Assembly: GCF_016219575.1 (NCBI RefSeq)
Contig: NZ_JACRMG010000009.1
Location: 1,178,001 to 1,242,000 of the forward strand
Direction of reading: 5' to 3'
Source: Bradyrhizobium sp.
Lineage (GTDB): Bacteria; Pseudomonadota; Alphaproteobacteria; Rhizobiales; Xanthobacteraceae
Length of the DNA stretch: 64,000 nt
Below are positions 25,750 to 34,497 of the stretch, in pieces. Both the position numbers and the translations under genes were made by a program. How positions within the stretch are numbered: position 1 is the stretch's first letter; each line of letters begins with the position of its first letter. Below the pieces are notes generated by a model. That model searched no databases. It saw nothing but the letters and a program-made list of their open reading frames with translations, and had not been told where the DNA came from.

Positions 25750-27342
25750 ATGCTTACGTGTTGCCCAAGAACGGATGTGGACAACGTGGAACCGATTAAC
25801 GCTCGCTCGATGCTGGACGCCGCGGCCAGTGCGGCGATGGCCGCAAGCTCAACCGCCGACCGTCCGCCGGTCGAGCGACGCCGTCGCCTGACGCCGGCGG
25901 CCCTCGTCGTCACCAACCAGAAGGTACCGTCAGCCTATTCGCCGATCGTGATTGCTGGCGCCGTGCGGATCGCCGATTTTGCGCTGATCGGCCTGATCGG
26001 CTTGTCGGTCTATTTCGCATATGTCGCGCCGCGCAGCGGCTTCCAATGGGAATATCCCGCGGCGATCTTCGGCATGACGCTGGCCACCGTAATCAGCTTC
26101 CAGGCCGCTGACCTCTATGACATCGACATGTTCCGCGGGCAACTGCGGCAGATGACGCGGATGATCTCCGCCTGGGCCTTCGTGTTCCTGCTGTTCATCG
26201 GCGCATCGTTCTTTGCCAAGCTCGGCGGCGAAGTATCGCGCCTGTGGCTTGGCGGCTTTTTCCTGGTCGGCCTCATCGGGCTGATCGCCGAGCGCCTGTT
26301 CCTGCGCGCGCTGGTGCGCGGCTGGGCCCGCGACGGCCGGCTCGACCGCCGCACCGTGATCGTCGGGTCCGATCAGAACGGCGAGCAGCTCGTCGAGGCG
26401 CTGAAGAGGCAGGACGATTCCGATATCCACGTGCTCGGCGTGTTCGACGACCGCAATGACACGAGGGCGCTCGAGGCCTGCGCCGGCAGCCCGAAGCTCG
26501 GCAAGGTCGACGACATCGTCGAATTCGCCCGCCGCACCCGCGTCGATCTCGTGCTGTTCGCGCTGCCGATCTCGGCCGAGACGCGCATCCTGGAGATGCT
26601 GAAGAAGCTGTGGGTGCTGCCGGTCGACATCCGCCTCTCCGCCCACACCAACAAGCTGCGCTTCCGTCCCCGCGCCTATTCCTATCTCGGCGACGTGCCG
26701 ACGCTGGACGTGTTCGAGGCGCCGATCACCGACTGGGACCTCGTGATGAAATGGCTGTTCGACCGCATCGTCGGCAGCATCTGCCTGTTGCTGGCGCTGC
26801 CGGTGATGGCGCTGGTGGCGCTCGCCATCAAGCTCGACAGCCCCGGCCCGGTGCTGTTCCGCCAGAAGCGATTCGGCTTCAACAACGAGCGCATCGACGT
26901 CTTCAAGTTCCGCTCGCTCTATCACCATCAGGCTGACCCCAACGCCTCCAAGGTCGTGACCAAGAACGATCCGCGCGTCACCCGCGTCGGCCGCTTCATC
27001 CGCAAGACCTCGCTCGACGAGCTGCCGCAGCTGTTCAACGTGGTGTTCAAGGGCAACCTTTCGCTGGTCGGCCCGCGTCCACATGCGGTGCAGGGCAAGC
27101 TGCAGAGCCGGCTGTTCGACGAGGCCGTCGACGGCTATTTCGCCCGCCACCGCGTCAAGCCCGGCATCACCGGCTGGGCGCAGATCAACGGCTGGCGCGG
27201 CGAGATCGACAATGAAGAGAAGATCCAGAAGCGCGTCGAGTTCGACCTCTATTACATCGAGAACTGGTCGGTGCTGTTCGACCTGTACATCCTCTTGAAG
27301 ACGCCTCTCGCCCTGCTGACCAAGAACGAGAACGCGTATTAG
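25750..27342 (+). CDS. undecaprenyl-phosphate sugar phosphotransferase (WbaP/ExoY-type)
   Basis: 530 residues. Four N-terminal membrane segments (about 65-180) are followed by a CoA-binding-like cytoplasmic region ([19 protein letters not shown]), a fifth hydrophobic segment (about 338-362) and the bacterial sugar transferase domain: [53 protein letters not shown], and [15 protein letters not shown]. It should start exopolysaccharide repeat-unit synthesis by loading a sugar-1-phosphate onto undecaprenyl phosphate. The usual FR(T/S)M motif reads FRSL here. The start is uncertain: ATG 25750 has no clear ribosome binding site, and GTG 25786 or ATG 25811 are alternatives with a shorter N-terminus. 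It lies between the glycosyltransferase and polymerase genes. Confidence 0.92.
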   Translation: MLTCCPRTDVDNVEPINARSMLDAAASAAMAASSTADRPPVERRRRLTPAALVVTNQKVPSAYSPIVIAGAVRIADFALIGLIGLSVYFAYVAPRSGFQWEYPAAIFGMTLATVISFQAADLYDIDMFRGQLRQMTRMISAWAFVFLLFIGASFFAKLGGEVSRLWLGGFFLVGLIGLIAERLFLRALVRGWARDGRLDRRTVIVGSDQNGEQLVEALKRQDDSDIHVLGVFDDRNDTRALEACAGSPKLGKVDDIVEFARRTRVDLVLFALPISAETRILEMLKKLWVLPVDIRLSAHTNKLRFRPRAYSYLGDVPTLDVFEAPITDWDLVMKWLFDRIVGSICLLLALPVMALVALAIKLDSPGPVLFRQKRFGFNNERIDVFKFRSLYHHQADPNASKVVTKNDPRVTRVGRFIRKTSLDELPQLFNVVFKGNLSLVGPRPHAVQGKLQSRLFDEAVDGYFARHRVKPGITGWAQINGWRGEIDNEEKIQKRVEFDLYYIENWSVLFDLYILLKTPLALLTKNENAY

Positions 27343-27344
27343 TC

Positions 27345-27446
27345 GTCATGCCCCGCGAAGGCGGGGCATCCAGTACGCCGCGGCGTTGAGGCCAAGCCTC
27401 GCTGGCTCGGAATACTGGACCGCCCGGTCAAACCGGGCGATGACGG
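27345..27446. repeat. palindromic repeat, GTCATGCCCCGCGAAGGCGGGGCATCCAGTA family, copy 1
   Basis: GTCATGCCCCGCGAAGGCGGGG at one end and CCGCCCGGTCAAACCGGGCG at the other, with CCAGTA / TACTGG inside, form a long imperfect hairpin of about 100 bases. Relatives are at 36411-36511 and 62449-62550. It sits directly after the stop of the phosphotransferase gene. Confidence 0.85.
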
Positions 27447-27483
27447 AAGTAGTTGTGTTTTGTGAGCGTTGCGTGAGTATCCG

Positions 27484-28743
27484 ATGGCCTATGCGGCATC
27501 CGCCGGCAATACCTTAGCGCCCGTTGCGGCGCCCGGCCTGCTCGCCTTGCAGCGGGCGCTGGTATGGCTGGTCGGCGCTTCCGGCGCGATCGTGTTCATC
27601 GAGCCGAGCCCCTACGAGATCGCAACCCTGCTTGCCACCGTCGTCTTCTTCGCCACCGGCGTACGGATGCGGCTGGTGTTCATGCCGCCGTTGCTGCTGC
27701 TGTTCCTGCTCAATGTCGGCTACACCATCTCGGCGGTCGCGGTGATGGACCGGCCGAACGTCGCCAACTGGGTGGCGACATCCTGGTACATGGCGGTCAC
27801 CGTGGTGTTCTTCGCCATGGTGGTGTCGGAGGACACGCAGGCGCGCCTCGACATGCTCCGCCGCGGCCTGATCGTCGGCGCCATGATCGCGGCGCTCGCC
27901 GGCATCGCAGGCTATTTCAACCTCGTTCCCGGCGGCCGCGACCTCCTCACGCTCTATGACCGCGCCCGCGGCACCTTCAAGGACCCGAACGTGCTCGGCG
28001 CGTTCCTGATCCTGCCCGCCCTTTTCGTGCTGCAGAGCGTGGTCTCCGACCGGCTCGGAAAATCGCTCCGCAGCAGCATCGCCTTTGTGATCATGTCGCT
28101 CGCCATCCTGCTGGCGTTCTCGCGCGCCGCCTGGGGCGGGCTTGCGATGACGGCCGCCTTCATGCTGGCCCTGATGGTGCTGACCAGCAACTCGCAGCGG
28201 CAGCGCTCGCGCATCATCGTGATGGCCCTGGTTGCCGTGATCCTCGCGGCCATGCTGGTCGCCGTGCTGCTGTCATTCGATTCCATCGCGCAGATGTTCA
28301 AGCAGCGTGCCAGCTTCGACCAAGGCTATGATTCCGGCCGCTTTGGCCGGTTCGGCCGCCACATCCTCGGCGCCGAGATGGCGCTCGACCTGCCGTTCGG
28401 CATCGGCCCGCTGCAGTTCAACCGCTACTTTCCGGAAGACACCCACAACTCCTACCTGAACGCCTTCATGTCCGGCGGCTGGCTCGCCGGCATCTGCTAT
28501 CCCGCGCTGATCTTCACCACCGTAATCGTCGGCTTCCGCTACGTTTTCGTGCGCGTGCCCTGGCAGAAGACATACCACGCCATCTTCGCCGCTTTCCTCG
28601 GCACGGTCGGCGAAAGCTTCATCATCGACACCGACCACTGGCGGCATTTCTGGATGATGCTGGGCTGCATGTGGGGCATGTTCGCCGCAGCCCAGCGCTA
28701 CACCACGCCCGCCGAGCGACCCGTCGCCGGGCCGGCGGCGTAA
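27484..28743 (+). CDS. O-antigen ligase / exopolysaccharide polymerase-like membrane protein (Wzy_C family)
   Basis: 419 residues with about ten to eleven hydrophobic segments. The Wzy_C/O-antigen-ligase core is visible as DRARGTFKDPNVLGAFLILPALFVL, LAFSRAAWGGLAM and the periplasmic loop ending FPEDTHNSYLNAFMSGGWLAGI, with the H-N-S motif typical of polymerases and ligases. It probably polymerises or attaches the exopolysaccharide repeat units in the periplasm. ATG 27484 follows GTGAG and is preferred over an upstream TTG. It completes the glycosyltransferase - phosphotransferase - polymerase run. No flippase (Wzx) or outer-membrane export (Wza) gene is in the window. Confidence 0.85.
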   Translation: MAYAASAGNTLAPVAAPGLLALQRALVWLVGASGAIVFIEPSPYEIATLLATVVFFATGVRMRLVFMPPLLLLFLLNVGYTISAVAVMDRPNVANWVATSWYMAVTVVFFAMVVSEDTQARLDMLRRGLIVGAMIAALAGIAGYFNLVPGGRDLLTLYDRARGTFKDPNVLGAFLILPALFVLQSVVSDRLGKSLRSSIAFVIMSLAILLAFSRAAWGGLAMTAAFMLALMVLTSNSQRQRSRIIVMALVAVILAAMLVAVLLSFDSIAQMFKQRASFDQGYDSGRFGRFGRHILGAEMALDLPFGIGPLQFNRYFPEDTHNSYLNAFMSGGWLAGICYPALIFTTVIVGFRYVFVRVPWQKTYHAIFAAFLGTVGESFIIDTDHWRHFWMMLGCMWGMFAAAQRYTTPAERPVAGPAA

Positions 28744-28747
28744 GCAC

Positions 28748-29926
28748 CTACTTCTCCGCCCGGAACGTTATCCCCGCGTGCTGTTCCAGCCGCTTGATCA
28801 GCTTGTGGCCCATCGCAGCACCGGGCGTCCAGATTCCCGGCGCCGTGTCGGCCGCGTCGCGCAGCAGGCAGATCGCGCATTCCGAGATCATCTTCGAGGT
28901 CGAGCCATAGCCGGGATCGCGGTCGCCCTTGACCACCGCACGCGCCTGTCGGCCGTCGGGCGCAAGCGCGACAAACAGCAGATCGTAATGGCCGCTCTCG
29001 CGCTCCTCCTTCGACGGGCCTTCGCCCGGCTTGGGCACATCGGTTCCCGACAGCTTGTTGTTGGCCGCCATCACCTTCCTGGCAATCGCTTCGCCCTGCT
29101 CGCCGGGGCCGGTGACCACCATCTCGTCGTAGACGAAATCCTTGCCGTAGGGGAAACCGAGCAGCAGGTTGGAGCGGTGGACGTTGCGCGTGTTGATGTT
29201 GGCCATCACGAACGGCGCGGTCCAGGTCTTGAGGTCTTCATCATAGAGCGGCCGGTTGCCCAGCGGCTGCTTCGGTCCGTCAAATCCCGGCGTCAGCACG
29301 AACGGATCGCGCAACATGGTGACCAGGCTGAGGTCCTTCGCCGCCGCCTCGAAAATGGCGCGCATGCTCGCCGCCGTGCCGCCTGAAAAGGTACCCTTCA
29401 TCTCGCGCACCCGGCCCTTGACTCGCGGCACGGCCGCGCCGAATGCCTTCTTCGCCTCCTCCTGCGCACAGAACACGCCGAGCTCGAACGGCAGCGAATC
29501 GTAGCCGCAGGAGAACACGATGCGCGCGCCGCTCTTTTTCGCGGCCGCCTCGTGCTGCTCGATCTTCTGCCGCATCCAGACCGGCTCGCCGCAGAGATCG
29601 AAATAGTCGACGCCGGCCGCGACGCACGCCGCCAGCAGTTCGTTGCCATAGAGCATGTACGGTCCGACGGTGGTGATGACGGATTTGGTTTGCTCCACCA
29701 TCGCCTTCAACGAGGCGGGATCGCCGGCATCGGCCACGATCAGCGGCGTATCCCTGGGCGCGCCGATCTCATCTCGCACGGCAGCGAGCTTGTCCTTGCT
29801 GCGCCCGGCCATTGCCCATTTCAGGTCGGCGTCGCCCTTGTAATGCGCGGCGAGATATTCGGCGACCAGCCGCCCGGTGAACCCGGTGGCGCCGTAAACT
29901 ACGATGTCGAATTTTGGCGAAGACAT
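28748..29926 (-). CDS. saccharopine dehydrogenase-like NAD(P)-binding oxidoreductase (trans-acting enoyl reductase type)
   Basis: 392 residues. The Rossmann start is FDIVVYGATGFTGRLVAEYLA, followed by WAMAGRSKDKL and PLIVADAGDPASLKAMVEQTKSVITTVGPYMLYG. CVAAGVDYFDLCGEP is typical of the saccharopine-dehydrogenase-like group that contains mycobacterial trans-acting enoyl reductases. The bacterial function outside mycobacteria is unknown, but a hydrophobic acyl or sterol-like substrate is often assumed. The C-terminal half contains GGYGSTSKMISECAICLL-like sequence. The end is four bases from the convergent polymerase gene, so the two share a terminator region. The ATG at 29926 is the natural start. 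Confidence 0.88.
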   Translation of the reverse strand: MSSPKFDIVVYGATGFTGRLVAEYLAAHYKGDADLKWAMAGRSKDKLAAVRDEIGAPRDTPLIVADAGDPASLKAMVEQTKSVITTVGPYMLYGNELLAACVAAGVDYFDLCGEPVWMRQKIEQHEAAAKKSGARIVFSCGYDSLPFELGVFCAQEEAKKAFGAAVPRVKGRVREMKGTFSGGTAASMRAIFEAAAKDLSLVTMLRDPFVLTPGFDGPKQPLGNRPLYDEDLKTWTAPFVMANINTRNVHRSNLLLGFPYGKDFVYDEMVVTGPGEQGEAIARKVMAANNKLSGTDVPKPGEGPSKEERESGHYDLLFVALAPDGRQARAVVKGDRDPGYGSTSKMISECAICLLRDAADTAPGIWTPGAAMGHKLIKRLEQHAGITFRAEK

Positions 29927-29950
29927 TCTTTCTTCCTCTGAAACTCACCT

Positions 29951-30033
29951 GCCGTCATTCCGGGGCGATGCGAAGCGTCGAACCCGGAATCTCGAGATTC
30001 CGGGTCTGCGCTTCGCGCATCCCGGAATGACAG
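29951..30033. repeat. palindromic repeat, CCGTCATTCCGGGGCG...CCCGGAATGACAG family
   Basis: GTCATTCCGGG at the left pairs with CCCGGAATGAC at the right, and AACCCGGAATCTCGAGATTCCGGGT forms a second palindrome in the middle, with GCGATGCGAAGCG / CGCTTCGCGC arms between. It separates the saccharopine-dehydrogenase-like gene from DUF169. This is the only copy of this type in the window; it is a well-known sort of element in Bradyrhizobium. Confidence 0.8.
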
Positions 30034-30036
30034 CAA

Positions 30037-30825
30037 TTACTTCTTCCCCGCGTAACTCACACCCATCCCGGCGCGCACGTCGGCCTGGATGCCGTATGGC
30101 GCAATGGGATAGCGCAGGCCGTTTTTCGCGAGCTGCTTCATCCCCGCAATCGCCTTGGCCAGATAGGCCGGCGGCAGCGCCATTAGCATCTCTTCGTCGG
30201 GCACGCCACCATAGCGGCGCTCGGCGAAACAGGGCAGCGACAGGCTCGGTTCGCGGGTTTTCAGCGCCCGCCCCCAGGAGTCCGCGCACGCGGTCTCGCC
30301 GACCACGCCCCATTCGAACTTCTTGTAGCCGGTATATTGCAGCCCGTTGATCAGGATGATCATCTGGCCCGGCGTCGCGTAGACGAGGCAAATGTCGGGC
30401 GGATTGAGCCTTCCGCTGGTGAGCGGGCTCACGGCCAGCGCCTTGTACTGGCCGAACGGCACCACGTCGAGCGCTTCCTGCCGCTTGCGCGCATCTTCCG
30501 CCGTGCCGTGCCAGACGCCGACATAGCTCTCGCCCGCGAGCCATTTCTCGTCCTGCGGCGCGAGCCCAATCACCGCGCGGCACTGCGCGCCGACGAGGTC
30601 GTCGCCGGTGATGCCGACGGTCCAGCCGAGCCGCGAGGCCATGCTGACGATCTGGTCGGTGGTATGGATGGCGCTGGGCCGGCGGATTTTCGGGATTGCA
30701 GCCATCTCCTCCACCGTCGCGAACAGCTTCATGCCGATGACCGTCGTCTTCAACCGCAGCAGGCTGTTGAGATCGGCTACCAGGCCTTCGAGGTCGAACT
30801 GTTCGGGCGGCGATTGTTGTTGCAT
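30037..30825 (-). CDS. DUF169 family protein
   Basis: 262 residues. The DUF169 pattern is recognised from LNSLLRLKTTVIGMKLF near the N-terminus, GAQCRAVIGLAP with a conserved Cys, the LNPPDICLVYATPGQMIILINGLQY segment and the CADSWG.AL..REPSLSLPCFAERRYGGVPDEEMLMALP stretch. The family is found in archaea and bacteria and has no proven function; conserved cysteines hint at a metal or redox role. GGGAGAAAATACC before ATG 30825 is a good ribosome binding site. It is 58 bases from the next gene upstream on the same strand. Confidence 0.85.
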   Translation of the reverse strand: MQQQSPPEQFDLEGLVADLNSLLRLKTTVIGMKLFATVEEMAAIPKIRRPSAIHTTDQIVSMASRLGWTVGITGDDLVGAQCRAVIGLAPQDEKWLAGESYVGVWHGTAEDARKRQEALDVVPFGQYKALAVSPLTSGRLNPPDICLVYATPGQMIILINGLQYTGYKKFEWGVVGETACADSWGRALKTREPSLSLPCFAERRYGGVPDEEMLMALPPAYLAKAIAGMKQLAKNGLRYPIAPYGIQADVRAGMGVSYAGKK

Positions 30826-30882
30826 GGTATTTTCTCCCGGATGATCGTTTGCGCCGAGTCTAGCCCGATTGGTGCGGCAGCG

Positions 30883-31686
30883 CTATTGCGGTCCCGGCAG
30901 CAGCGCGTCGGTGCGGTCTGCGATGCGATAGGCGATCAGGCCCAGCCACTCGCGCACGCCGATGTCGACGAGCTGCAGCCCGTCGTTGGCGGTGACGTAG
31001 TATTTGAAGAGATCTTCCCTGGTGCCGACGCGCCAGTCCACTGGATAGGCCTCGACCGGAAATCCCGCCTTGCGAAACACCCCCATCGAGCGCGGCATGT
31101 GATAGGCCGATGTCACCAGCAGCCAGCGCTCGCCAGGTTTCGGCTTGGCGATCGCCTTCGATAATTCGGCGTTTTCCCCGGTGTTGCGCGACTGCCGTTC
31201 CATCGTCAGGCGCGATTTCGCAATCCCGAGTCCCTGAAACAACGCGGTGGCGTAGTCGGCCTCCTTGGCGTCGTTGTGCAGCAAGTTCGGGCTGCCGCCG
31301 CTATAGACCAGCCGCGCATTGGGATAGCGATGCGCCAGCGTCGCAGCAGCGATGATGCGGTCGGCTGCCCCCGAGATCACGGGCACGCCATGCGCGGCCG
31401 ACAGATCCGCATCGAGCGGCCCGCCGAGCACGATGATCCCGTCAGGCTCGCCGCGCGAGGAGTCCCACTTCGGAAAGCGGCTCTCCAACGGATAGAGCAC
31501 GAAATTGGCAAGCGGCGAGAAGGCGCAGATCGCCAGCCCCACCAGCGCAGCCGCCATCAACCTCCGCCCCAGCCGGGCAAACCGCGTCAGCAGCAGAACT
31601 GCGCCTGCAAGCCCCAGTCCGATCAGGAAATTGCTCGGCAACAACAAGTAGCCGACGGTCTTGGATGCAGCGAAAAACAAGAACAC
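30883..31686 (-). CDS. YdcF/ElyC-type DUF218 membrane protein
   Basis: 267 residues beginning with GTG at 31686. Two N-terminal membrane segments (about 5-35 and 42-65) are followed by the periplasmic DUF218 domain: IIVLGGPLDADLS, then LVYSGGSPNLLHNDAKEADYA, RSRNTGENAELSK and LLVTSAYHMPRSMGVFRKAGF. ElyC-like members influence envelope polysaccharide and peptidoglycan precursor use. The GTG start is chosen because the membrane segment begins there; no ATG exists upstream in frame. It is divergent from the acetamidase/formamidase gene, 60 bases between starts. Confidence 0.88.
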   Translation of the reverse strand: MFLFFAASKTVGYLLLPSNFLIGLGLAGAVLLLTRFARLGRRLMAAALVGLAICAFSPLANFVLYPLESRFPKWDSSRGEPDGIIVLGGPLDADLSAAHGVPVISGAADRIIAAATLAHRYPNARLVYSGGSPNLLHNDAKEADYATALFQGLGIAKSRLTMERQSRNTGENAELSKAIAKPKPGERWLLVTSAYHMPRSMGVFRKAGFPVEAYPVDWRVGTREDLFKYYVTANDGLQLVDIGVREWLGLIAYRIADRTDALLPGPQ

Positions 31687-31746
31687 CCCTGGGAAAAGTC
31701 TGCTACAGCGTCATACGCTGACCCGGCCACAATAAAAAGACCGCTC

Positions 31747-32688
31747 ATGACCCATCATCAGCTGCATTCCAGCCCGGAAACCTGCCACTGGGGTTTCTTC
31801 GAAGCCAGGCTGAAGCCGGTCCTGACCATCAAGAGCGGTGACGAGGTCACGGTCGACACCGTCAGCGGCGGCCCGGACGTGTTGCCGGACAAAAGCAAAT
31901 TCCACATCCCGCCCGAGCTGTTCGATATCCACGCGAGATCCGAGCGCATGGTGCCCGGCCATATCCTGACCGGGCCGATCGCGGTCGAGGGCGCCATGCC
32001 CGGCGACGTGCTGGAAGTCGACATCCTCGACGTCCAGCTCCGGCAGGACTGGGGCTACAATCTGATCCGCCCGCTCGCCGGCACCCTGCCCGACGATTTC
32101 CACGAGACGCGCATCCTCAATATTCCCCTCGATCGCGCGCGCATGGTCGGCCGCCTCCCTTGGGGGCTCGACCTGCCGCTAAAGCCGTTCTTCGGCGTGA
32201 TGGGCACCTCGCCGCCGCCGGCCTGGGGCCGCATCACCTCGCTGATCCCGCGCGCCATGGGCGGCAATCTCGACAACAAGGAGCTGGGCGCCGGCGCGAA
32301 ACTCTATCTGCCGGTGTTCGTGCCGGGTGCGCTGTTCTCCTGCGGCGACGGCCACGGCGTGCAGGGCGACGGCGAGGTCTGCGTCACCGCGATCGAGACC
32401 GCGCTGCAGGGCCACTTCCGCCTCACGCTGCGCAAGGACATTTCGCTCGCCTCTCCCCGCGCCGAGACCGCCGATCACTACATGACCATGGCTTTCGATC
32501 CCGATCTCGACCAGTGCGTTGTGCGCGCGCTGCGCGACATGATCGTGCTGCTCGGCGAGAAGCGCAATCTGTCGCGCGAGGACGCCTACACACTGTGCAG
32601 CCTCGCCGCCGATCTGCGCGTAACGCAGACGGTGAATGGCTCCAAGGGCATCCACTGCATGATCGCGAAAACGGTCGTGCACGGATAA
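31747..32688 (+). CDS. acetamidase/formamidase family protein
   Basis: 313 residues. Family motifs are HWGFFEARLKPVLTIKSGDEVTVDTVSGG at the N-terminus, GHILTGPIAVEGAMPGDVLEVDI, FGVMGTSPPPAWG, and the metal-linked GGNLDNKELGAGAKLYLPVFVPGALFSCGDGHGVQGDGEV, with the conserved GD.H and the D near the C-terminal half. It should hydrolyse short amides such as acetamide or formamide to acid plus ammonia, in the cytoplasm. ATG 31747 is preferred since the family start MTHHQLHSSPETCHWG begins there; the ribosome binding site is weak (AAAAGA). A perfect palindrome lies 12 bases after the stop. Confidence 0.9.
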   Translation: MTHHQLHSSPETCHWGFFEARLKPVLTIKSGDEVTVDTVSGGPDVLPDKSKFHIPPELFDIHARSERMVPGHILTGPIAVEGAMPGDVLEVDILDVQLRQDWGYNLIRPLAGTLPDDFHETRILNIPLDRARMVGRLPWGLDLPLKPFFGVMGTSPPPAWGRITSLIPRAMGGNLDNKELGAGAKLYLPVFVPGALFSCGDGHGVQGDGEVCVTAIETALQGHFRLTLRKDISLASPRAETADHYMTMAFDPDLDQCVVRALRDMIVLLGEKRNLSREDAYTLCSLAADLRVTQTVNGSKGIHCMIAKTVVHG

Positions 32689-33080
32689 GAGCGCGACTTC
32701 GTAGGATGGGTAGAGCGAAGCGAAACCCATCAGCACTCTCCACCGAGCACGAAGGCGATGGGTTTCGCTTCGCTCTACCCATCCTACAGCACTACGGCAC
32801 CGTGATTCGTTGCCACAAGCGTTAACGCGCGTTGCCTACGCGCCACACCGCGATCGGATTTGATCGCAGCGCATCAACAATGCGCGAGCAAATCGTGAAT
32901 TGCGACAAGCCCGGCCTCCGCTGCATCAAGCAGCACACTCACCATATTCGTCGACGAACGTGGCGAAGCAATGCGGACTCAGGGTCCGCAGGCGTGAGTT
33001 CACACGACGATTGAGCGGAGACGGTCCTGCCGACTGGGGCGGCTTGCCGGACCCGGAGATTCTTGCCGAATGGGGTGGCG
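32689..33080. other. 392-base non-coding stretch holding one palindromic repeat
   Basis: The first 100 bases are occupied by the perfect inverted repeat at 32701-32787. From 32790 to 33080 no convincing gene or RNA is visible: the open frames here are short and have poor coding composition. It separates the acetamidase gene from a short hydrophobic frame and the chemotaxis genes. Confidence 0.5.
32701..32787. repeat. perfect 31-base inverted repeat (GTAGGATGGGTAGAGCGAAG type)
   Basis: The left arm 32701-32731 (starting GTAGGATGGGTAGAGCGAAG) is matched base for base by the reverse complement at 32757-32787, around a 25-base loop. Both arms contain the same GGGTAGAGCGAAGCG core, which is a common intergenic element of Bradyrhizobium genomes. 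It could act as a bidirectional hairpin terminator. Confidence 0.88.
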
Positions 33081-33170
33081 ATGGTGTTGCAGTGGTTGAA
33101 TAGCCCGGTGATCTGGACGCTGATCGTGCTGATCATGTCCAGCCTCGGAATTTATCGCGAACTGTTCTGA
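33081..33170 (+). CDS. possible 29-residue single-membrane-segment peptide
   Basis: A short frame from ATG 33081 to TGA 33170, with GGGGTGGCG just before the ATG. It would encode MVLQWLNSPVIWTLIVLIMS followed by SLGIYRELF, almost entirely one hydrophobic helix. It ends 13 bases before the convergent chemotaxis gene. Peptides this short cannot be judged from sequence alone, so this is a suggestion only. Confidence 0.3.
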   Translation: MVLQWLNSPVIWTLIVLIMSSLGIYRELF

Positions 33171-33183
33171 CTTACCCGGCGGC

Positions 33184-34497
33184 CTATGCGGCAGCATTGA
33201 GCCGCTGCAGGAAACTCGTGACCTGCTGGCGCAGCATCGCAACCTGGCCATGGACGCTTTCGGACGCGCCATTGACGCGCATGGCCGCCTCGCCGGTATC
33301 GGCGGCGGCCGCACTGATGCCGCCGACGTTGAACGAAACCTCCGAGGTACTTGCGGACGCCTGCTGCATGTTGCGTGCGATCTCTTGGGTCGCCGCCCCC
33401 TGCTGCTCGATCGCGGCAGCGATCGCGGAAGCGATACCATTGACCTCATCGATGGTCCGCGCGATCACCTCGACCGCTGCAACCGATGCGGTCGTGCTAT
33501 GTTGCATCTCGCTGACCTTGGCGCTGATCTCCTCCGTCGCCTTTGCGGTCTGCGTGGCAAGGCTCTTGACCTCGGAGGCGACCACTGCGAATCCGCGTCC
33601 GGCTTCGCCGGCGCGCGCCGCCTCGATGGTGGCGTTCAGGGCCAGCAGATTGGTCTGCCCCGCGATCTCGCTGATCAGCTTGACCACGTCGCCGATCTGC
33701 ATCGCAGCCTCGGCGAGGACACGGATCTCGCTGCCGGCGCGGTGAGCCTCGCTGACGGCGCGGCCGGTATTGTCGGTGGAACGGGCAACCTGGCTGCTGA
33801 TCTCCGCGATCGACGACGCCAGTTGCTCTGCTGCGCTGGCCACGGTCTGCACATTGTTGGACGCCTGGCCGGATGCAGTCATCACGCTGGCCGTCCGATG
33901 GCCGGTCTTCTCGACGGCAGCCGCCATCGTGCCGGCATCGGCTTCGAGATTCGCCGCCGCATCCACCAGTTTGCCGGCGATCCCGTCGAGCTGCGCGCCG
34001 AACTCCTTCGACAGATTGCCGACCTCGTTCACCCGCCGGCCCAGGCTGTCGGTTCCGGCGTTGATGACGCCGGCCGAATGACGGAACGAGCCCGGCAGGC
34101 CGCGCACCATGATCTTCCGGAAATACTTGCCGTGGCTCGCATAGTCCATCGACGCAGACGCCTCGCGCACGAAGGCATCCGTGATGTCGAGCATGTCGTT
34201 GATCGACTTCTGCATCAGACCAATCCGGCCCGGCAGTCGTTCGCTGAGGACGCGCGCCTCGAGATCGCCCCGGGCGGCACCGCTGCAGACCCTCGAGGCT
34301 TCGCTGACCGCCGCGAGCACACGCTTCAGGCTCCACGCGCAATAGGCCAGCAGGACGACGATGGCGCCCAGCAGGGCCCCGGCCGGCATACGGGGGACCG
34401 GATCGGCAACGGCCAGTCCGGCGAGCGCGACGATGGCGAGAAGGCCTGCAAGACCGCTCGCCGCCTGTATCCTAGAGAGCGAGCACGAATTCGTCAT
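33184..34497 (-). CDS. methyl-accepting chemotaxis protein (signalling partner of the PAS protein)
   Basis: 437 residues. Two N-terminal hydrophobic segments (about 12-32 and 40-56) anchor it with almost no periplasmic domain between them, so it cannot sense outside ligands. A HAMP-like linker precedes a long methyl-accepting signalling domain with the highly conserved hairpin tip [38 protein letters not shown]. It should join CheA/CheW arrays. Its start overlaps the end of the upstream Aer-like PAS gene by 26 bases, and the pair together has the parts of an Aer receptor. ATG 34497 is chosen over a TTG at 34503. No che genes lie nearby. Confidence 0.93.
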   Translation of the reverse strand: MTNSCSLSRIQAASGLAGLLAIVALAGLAVADPVPRMPAGALLGAIVVLLAYCAWSLKRVLAAVSEASRVCSGAARGDLEARVLSERLPGRIGLMQKSINDMLDITDAFVREASASMDYASHGKYFRKIMVRGLPGSFRHSAGVINAGTDSLGRRVNEVGNLSKEFGAQLDGIAGKLVDAAANLEADAGTMAAAVEKTGHRTASVMTASGQASNNVQTVASAAEQLASSIAEISSQVARSTDNTGRAVSEAHRAGSEIRVLAEAAMQIGDVVKLISEIAGQTNLLALNATIEAARAGEAGRGFAVVASEVKSLATQTAKATEEISAKVSEMQHSTTASVAAVEVIARTIDEVNGIASAIAAAIEQQGAATQEIARNMQQASASTSEVSFNVGGISAAAADTGEAAMRVNGASESVHGQVAMLRQQVTSFLQRLNAAA

